A stretch of DNA of 64,000 bases from positions 1,030,025 through 1,094,024 of the forward strand of contig NC_016485.2 in the NCBI RefSeq assembly GCF_000227115.2, read 5' to 3'. The notes under the pieces are model-generated. The model saw nothing but the letters and a program-made list of their open reading frames with translations. It did not search any database and was not told the DNA's origin. Positions 59,575 through 64,000 of the stretch are shown piece after piece; the first letter of the stretch is position 1; each line of letters opens with the position of its first letter. Both the position numbers and the translations under genes were made by a program. The stretch is from Naumovozyma dairenensis CBS 421. Taxonomy: Eukaryota > Ascomycota > Saccharomycetes > Saccharomycetales > Saccharomycetaceae.

Positions 59575-60942
59575 TTAATTGATGAAAAGTTTATTATTAT
59601 TGTTCGAAGATACCTTCTTGTCCTTTTTCTTCTTCTTGCTCTTTGCGCCATTATTATCATTATTATTATTATTAGCAGCAGTAGTAGTAGTAGTAGTAGT
59701 AGTATTAAGCATACCATCAGAATAAAGAGTACGTATTTTCTTCGATTCATTACCAAGATAATCTTTCAATGAGAATTCATCACATTCAAGTAATAATTCC
59801 GGATCGAAAATGATTCCCTTTCTTGATTGTCTCCAGTTATCGACCCATGACATAGCCATTGAATTATCATTAATATTAGCCTTTCCCTTAAGCCTTTTCA
59901 AAACTTCATAAACGTTATTGGTCGGATTTTGAATGGATCCAGGGTAAAGCTCGTGAGAGTTTCTTTTCTTTCCCGTTAATTGTTGTTGTAAATTAATCAA
60001 ATACAATAAATAATCAGCTTGTATTATCGGATCAATCAAATTGTCCTTAATACAGCCAGCTAGCGATAATGTCAACATTCTTTGACAATTATTTATTCTA
60101 CCTGGTAATCCAACTCCTGGACTATCTACTATATATATTCCATGCATAGTGGAGGAAGATTTGTCATTAGAGATTCTAATGCATTCACTTATACTTCTCG
60201 TGACACCAGCTTGACCTCCTGTTTTCGCCACGACAGTATTTTTCTTTTCCTTGTCGTGGTGGTGGTGGTCCGTATCATTATGTGTGGCAAATGATCTTAA
60301 TGAATTGGTTAGAGTAGATTTGCCTACGTTGGGCATACCAATGATCAAGATTCTGAATCCCATTGGTAATGGATTTTTTATAAATTTATTATTTTGCCAA
60401 TTAATCAAGTCCATTAATGTTTTAATATCTTTGTTATGGTTACAATTCATTATTATGAATTTTTCATTTATTTCATTATGCCATTTAATTAATTTATCTA
60501 AATATTTTTTAGGATCTTGTGGTGAAGAAGATAAGAGATCTTTTTTTGTGTATATGATTAATTTTGATAAAGTAGATGATTTCTTTGTTCGTGATAATAA
60601 GGTATCAAATAATAAATTTCTTGTTGATAAGGGAGCTCTTATATCACGTAATTCTATTATCATATTTAATTGAGGTAGTAATTTTTGGAAATTTTTCAAA
60701 GCTTTCATTTGATGACCTTTAAAATCGGTCAATGTAATGTTATATTGAGGGAATTCATATCTTGGTACGAATGGTTGTTTGATATTATTATTATTATTAT
60801 TATTATTAGTGTTGTTAGCTTTGAGATTAGAATCTGATGGTGAAACAGTTTGAATGTTAACTAATTGGGAAAGCCATCTCTGTCTATAAGAGAATGCAAT
60901 GGTTTTCGGGAGGAAATGTTGCAATTTCGTAACATAGTTCAT
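59575..60942 (-). CDS. MTG1: Mitochondrial ribosome-assembly GTPase Mtg1
   Basis: 455 residues (S. cerevisiae 367). It is a circularly permuted GTPase of the YlqF/RbgA family, associated with the mitochondrial large subunit. The G-motif order is permuted as expected: G4 YTKKD near residue 130, G1 GMPNVGKS near 205, then G3 DSPG near 274. The presequence is LPKTIAFSYRQRWLSQ. Extra length comes from poly-Asn at the N-terminus and Thr/Ala/Asn/Lys repeats at the C-terminus. It lies between GPA1 and TIM10, which are immediate neighbours in S. cerevisiae. Confidence 0.93.
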   Translation of the reverse strand: MNYVTKLQHFLPKTIAFSYRQRWLSQLVNIQTVSPSDSNLKANNTNNNNNNNNIKQPFVPRYEFPQYNITLTDFKGHQMKALKNFQKLLPQLNMIIELRDIRAPLSTRNLLFDTLLSRTKKSSTLSKLIIYTKKDLLSSSPQDPKKYLDKLIKWHNEINEKFIIMNCNHNKDIKTLMDLINWQNNKFIKNPLPMGFRILIIGMPNVGKSTLTNSLRSFATHNDTDHHHHDKEKKNTVVAKTGGQAGVTRSISECIRISNDKSSSTMHGIYIVDSPGVGLPGRINNCQRMLTLSLAGCIKDNLIDPIIQADYLLYLINLQQQLTGKKRNSHELYPGSIQNPTNNVYEVLKRLKGKANINDNSMAMSWVDNWRQSRKGIIFDPELLLECDEFSLKDYLGNESKKIRTLYSDGMLNTTTTTTTTAANNNNNDNNGAKSKKKKKDKKVSSNNNNKLFIN

Positions 60943-61408
60943 CGAGAGTGAATAAGTATAAAAATAGAAATATCGGTGTTTCTATTATTATTTAGTTACT
61001 TGAATAAAAGGTAGTATAGTGGCAGCTTTTTTGCTTCTCTCTGTGTATTGATCTAATATAGATATATATTTCAAATATCATCAGTTAACTATGATGGTGT
61101 TTCTTAAGACCGAGAGTAAAAATGTCAAATTAAAGTCAGCAATGATGATTTATCTAAACGTTAAATTATTATGCTGTAATATATAAAAAGAGCCCATAGT
61201 TCAACTATAATGCTTATATATAGTCATTTAATTTGTGATTGTATTAGATCTTATTGAAAGGTTATGTATGTACATGAGATTTAGTGATAATTGTGGCATA
61301 TGCTATGTATTATGAGATATAAGTAGAAGTAACAGTAGAGAGTAGAAAGTAGGGTATTATGCTAAACAACTGTATGAATTGTATGATATGCCATCGAGGT
61401 AAGGGGAT
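60943..61408. other. Intergenic region MTG1 promoter / TIM10 3' end
   Basis: About 470 bp. AATGATGA near 61141 resembles a snoRNA box C, but no box D (CTGA) follows at a suitable distance. No gene seen. Confidence 0.4.
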
Positions 61409-61690
61409 TCAGAATTTTCCAGCAGAATTAAACGTTTGACCCATCTTTTGCATATGTTCACCGACTTTAACGTTAGTTTCGAAATATTTGGCGACACATC
61501 TATCTAAACAGTTTGATTCTTCTTTGTTCAATTCACCATCAGTATATGATCGACTAATACATTTTTGATGACAATTATCGACCAATTTATTGAACATATC
61601 AGTGACTAGATCCAATTCAGTTTCAGCAGCTTGAATCTTTTGATCTGATGTTAATTGTGGTTGGCCACCTCCGAATCCGAAAAGCGACAT
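61409..61690 (-). CDS. TIM10: Small TIM chaperone Tim10
   Basis: 93 residues, the same length as S. cerevisiae Tim10. With Tim9 it forms the hexameric intermembrane-space chaperone for inner-membrane carriers. The twin CX3C motifs are CHQKC (near 40-44) and CLDRC (near 61-65), needed for Mia40-dependent import and two internal disulfides. The ends [11 protein letters not shown] and [14 protein letters not shown] are nearly identical to yeast. Confidence 0.98.
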   Translation of the reverse strand: MSLFGFGGGQPQLTSDQKIQAAETELDLVTDMFNKLVDNCHQKCISRSYTDGELNKEESNCLDRCVAKYFETNVKVGEHMQKMGQTFNSAGKF

Positions 61691-62032
61691 ATTATACTGT
61701 AAGTTGGTATTGTCTTATGTAGTCGATGTCGATAACACTTCAAGCTTCCTGCTCTCTCCTCATCTATCCATTCATCCATCTATCCATCCATCTAGGTATT
61801 AATTCTTCTTGTAACTCTTTCTTTGTTCTTGTTTCTTTGGTGGTTGATTAGGCGAGAGTGTGTTACCCTGTGATGTATGTATTATTATAATGTGGTGTGC
61901 GGGTGTGTCACAGAAACAACTGCGTCAGAAAATAAATATTAAAAATAATAAAGAAGTGTGACGCGATATCATATTATATTATATTATATAAAGAGAGAAA
62001 GTGTGTATGTGTACATGATTTTGCTGTCTAAA
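61691..62032. other. Intergenic region TIM10 / unknown gene
   Basis: About 340 bp. It contains CATCTATCCATCC-type repeats near 61765-61795 and a (TATAT)n tract near 61968-61990. No gene seen. Confidence 0.4.
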
Positions 62033-62845
62033 CTACAAATAACTATCGTTGCGGTTACCATATATCTCAGAAAATATTCTCTCTTCGTCAGGGGTAGTAC
62101 TTTGCGCTGAAGTGACTAACGTCAACGTGTCACTTAATCCACTTACTATATTAGAATTGATATTTATGTTACCAATAGGTGAATCACCCATACCAAGCTC
62201 TCCTAGCACTTTTTCTCTAGATATAACCTTGTCTTCTTTCTTTGCTCTCGTACTCTTTACGTACGGACTTGATGGACAGGATTCCTCCTCAGATATTGTG
62301 CTACTATCATCATCTCCACCAGTTGACACAAAAGAATTCTTAGAAAATACCTCTTTTTCAAGATTATAGATTTTCCTCTCCAATGTAGAGTTCCAGTCAT
62401 CATTATAATCCAGGGTTTTAATCTCATCCTCCTCAACACCTGATCCGGTATTTTCTGAATTATTTTTCTTGTTCTTAACCCCCGTTTGCTTCTTGAAAAA
62501 CCTTAATGGTTTGTGTCTTTTATCATTGTACCCATAGTAGCCATCATCACCACCAACTCCCTCCATTATATTCTCCTTTGCTGGTGTTTTTGAACTACCA
62601 AAAGAAGTCATTGATTCTAATTTAGAGTCATCGAAATCATAAAATGGAACTTTATTATTTTTCCATCTCCTAATATGATGATGATGATGATATTGATTTT
62701 CCTTGTTTTTCTTAGTAATTAAATCATTATATGCAAGATCAAAATCTTTATTCAAATTTACTTTAGATTCAATATCCGTTGAAGGATTTTGATACGTTTC
62801 ACGTCTATGATGGAAAAATTGTTTCGTTCTAAAACTACCGACCAT
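62033..62845 (-). CDS. Unrecognised low-complexity protein
   Basis: 270 residues from ATG 62845 (the frame extends 32 codons upstream from a TTG). I do not recognise it. It begins MVGSFRTKQFFHHRRETYQ and has five consecutive His near residue 54, a Lys/Asn-rich middle, and an acidic Ser-rich C-terminus ending EERIFSEIYGNRNDSYL. There is no membrane segment or signal peptide. The mix of a conserved-looking basic N-terminus and a defined C-terminal tail suggests a regulatory or adaptor protein. S. cerevisiae has STP2, not this, beside GPA1-TIM10, so it is either lineage-specific or strongly diverged. Confidence 0.55.
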   Translation of the reverse strand: MVGSFRTKQFFHHRRETYQNPSTDIESKVNLNKDFDLAYNDLITKKNKENQYHHHHHIRRWKNNKVPFYDFDDSKLESMTSFGSSKTPAKENIMEGVGGDDGYYGYNDKRHKPLRFFKKQTGVKNKKNNSENTGSGVEEDEIKTLDYNDDWNSTLERKIYNLEKEVFSKNSFVSTGGDDDSSTISEEESCPSSPYVKSTRAKKEDKVISREKVLGELGMGDSPIGNININSNIVSGLSDTLTLVTSAQSTTPDEERIFSEIYGNRNDSYL

Positions 62846-63213
62846 TTCTTTCGTATTTTTCTTCTTTCTCTCCTTCTCTTTTAATACCTTCCGTTGTTTT
62901 TTCGCTATTATCCACAACAAAACATTGCTTTGATTAATCAATGAATATGGATTGCATACTCTTATAAATCAAATTTTCCCAACCAGAACCGTTTTGTGTC
63001 GTTTCTGTCATCTTTTCTGTTAATAGCCTACTTTTATATAATGACAGAATCTTCGAACTTGTGTATAAAATTCCCAAATTTATTCAGATATTAAAAACTG
63101 GAAAATATAGATCAAATATATCTCGAAGATCAAGACACATACACACAATAAACCTGTAATATATTAGGCCTGTCAAGTTAATTCAAAATAAAAAAATAAC
63201 CATTCATCTCACA
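62846..63213. other. Divergent intergenic region before the CCE1-like gene
   Basis: About 370 bp of AT-rich DNA with no site recognised. The plus-strand gene starts after a short A-rich leader at 63187-63197. Confidence 0.4.
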
Positions 63214-64000
63214 ATGAAATTCGCCTTGAAGAAAAGATCTTCAATCGACGCATTAGACATGTATTGCAAAAAGGCAAGTAAACGAACCTTAAAATTCTTA
63301 TCCATCGCATTAGGTTCCAAACACATCGATATAGAACATAAAAGTGACATACGATCGAATATTATAAACCATTGTGAAATCTTGGAGGCCGCTAGAAGGA
63401 AACTTATACAGAAGAATCAAATAATCATTTCATCAATTCATTTAGGTGTAAAGACTTTTACCATATCGAAATTTAAGATAGAGTTACTTGACGAAAACAA
63501 TAACAAAAACACGGATGATAATATTGAAAAGCAATTGACAGTCAGTAAACCAATCTTATTGGATTGGGATAAACTAAAACTAGAGGAATTGTTCTTACCC
63601 GATAATCGATCGAAAATAACGTTACATCCAACAGATATGACTGATTCCATATTTAAACTCTCACAATATTTAACAACAGAAAAGGAAAATAGAGCTGATT
63701 TATTTACCATTGGAAGACCAAAGGATACTTATAGATTATCTTCAAAGCCTAATTCATTCGAAAATGTGTTGAAAATTAATTTATTTGAACAGTTATTATA
63801 CTCTACCTTGAAGAATAAATTAAGCTATCTCAATTTGAAGCAACCACAGACTAAGAATAATGATGATGCATATCTACCAATCATATCGGATACTAAATTG
63901 GTATCACAATTTTGGTGTAATTTAACTCCAGTGAGAAGTATATTGAACAAATCATTTGGTAAAGGTTCCGATGAATCCAATTTACAATTAAAATCTCCCA
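63214..64000 (+). CDS. CCE1: CCE1-like mitochondrial Holliday-junction resolvase with lost catalytic acids, 3' truncated by window
   Basis: The frame starts at ATG 63214 and is open for 262 codons to the window end. It aligns along its length with S. cerevisiae Cce1 (353): a helical SAP-like N-terminus (HCEILEAARRKLIQKNQ), then the RuvC/Ydc2-type core ISSIHLGVKTFTISKFK, LLDWDKLKLEELFL, LFTIGRPKDTYRLSSKP, and LKINLFEQLLYSTLKNKLSY. In active family members the first block has SxDxG and the third has IERQR. Here they read SIHLG and IGRPK, so Asp and Glu of the active site are His and Gly. There are no stops, so it is constrained, but it should not cut junctions. Confidence 0.8.
   Translation, partial: MKFALKKRSSIDALDMYCKKASKRTLKFLSIALGSKHIDIEHKSDIRSNIINHCEILEAARRKLIQKNQIIISSIHLGVKTFTISKFKIELLDENNNKNTDDNIEKQLTVSKPILLDWDKLKLEELFLPDNRSKITLHPTDMTDSIFKLSQYLTTEKENRADLFTIGRPKDTYRLSSKPNSFENVLKINLFEQLLYSTLKNKLSYLNLKQPQTKNNDDAYLPIISDTKLVSQFWCNLTPVRSILNKSFGKGSDESNLQLKSP

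Noticed and set aside
61130..61190. Box C/D snoRNA suggested by AATGATGA
   Set aside because: No CTGA box D and no terminal stem at a suitable distance.

Overview
This window is nuclear DNA from a budding yeast of the family Saccharomycetaceae. Nearly every open frame is an intron-less protein that matches a single Saccharomyces cerevisiae gene over its whole length. Intergenic DNA is AT-rich, and coding sequence carries long Asn, Gln and Asp tracts. Those tracts, together with gene order that is only partly like S. cerevisiae, suggest Naumovozyma or a near relative such as Kazachstania. The genus is an inference, because I could not run a search.

Layout. Bases 1-9 kb: the end of an SDD3-like M16 metallopeptidase, PKH2, an unknown frameshifted gene, IZH4 and HMI1, which match the S. 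cerevisiae YOL101-YOL095 region. Bases 9.5-13.7 kb: CBF5, YFH7 and MPD2. Bases 14-26 kb: PGS1, a YCL002C-like gene, RER1, DOM34, MRPL32, YCP4, a mitochondrial citrate synthase, a probable RNA polymerase III RNA and tRNA-Pro(AGG). This is the gene set around S. cerevisiae CEN3 and CEN14. Bases 26.6-40 kb: YVH1, MND2, URB1, INA22 and DAL81, which is the YIR026-YIR023 block with URB1 inserted. Bases 41-57 kb: a hexose transporter, then RIM9, AEP1, KAR5, RRP14, SOV1, UBX4 and AVO2, which is the YMR063-YMR068 block with RRP14 inserted. Bases 57.5-64 kb: GPA1, MTG1, TIM10, an unrecognised low-complexity protein, and the first part of a CCE1-like resolvase cut by the window end.

Functionally this is ordinary housekeeping content. 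Mitochondrial biogenesis is represented by HMI1, PGS1, MRPL32, citrate synthase, INA22, AEP1, SOV1, MTG1, TIM10 and CCE1. Ribosome biogenesis is represented by CBF5, YVH1, URB1 and RRP14, and all four have PAC and/or RRPE-type promoter words. Pheromone response and mating are represented by GPA1 and KAR5, both with Ste12-type TGAAACA sites. Nitrogen control, secretory pathway and signalling genes make up the rest.

The points most worth a second look are proteins that kept their fold but lost their signature residues: a CCE1 homologue without two catalytic acids, a DAL81 homologue without its Zn2Cys6 cluster, and an IZH4 homologue without all three zinc-binding histidines. Also notable are a hidden 560-nt transcript with the hallmarks of the SRP RNA, the apparent absence of a point centromere at the ancestral centromere position, three helically phased 11-bp repeats in front of YCP4, and a frameshifted unknown gene.
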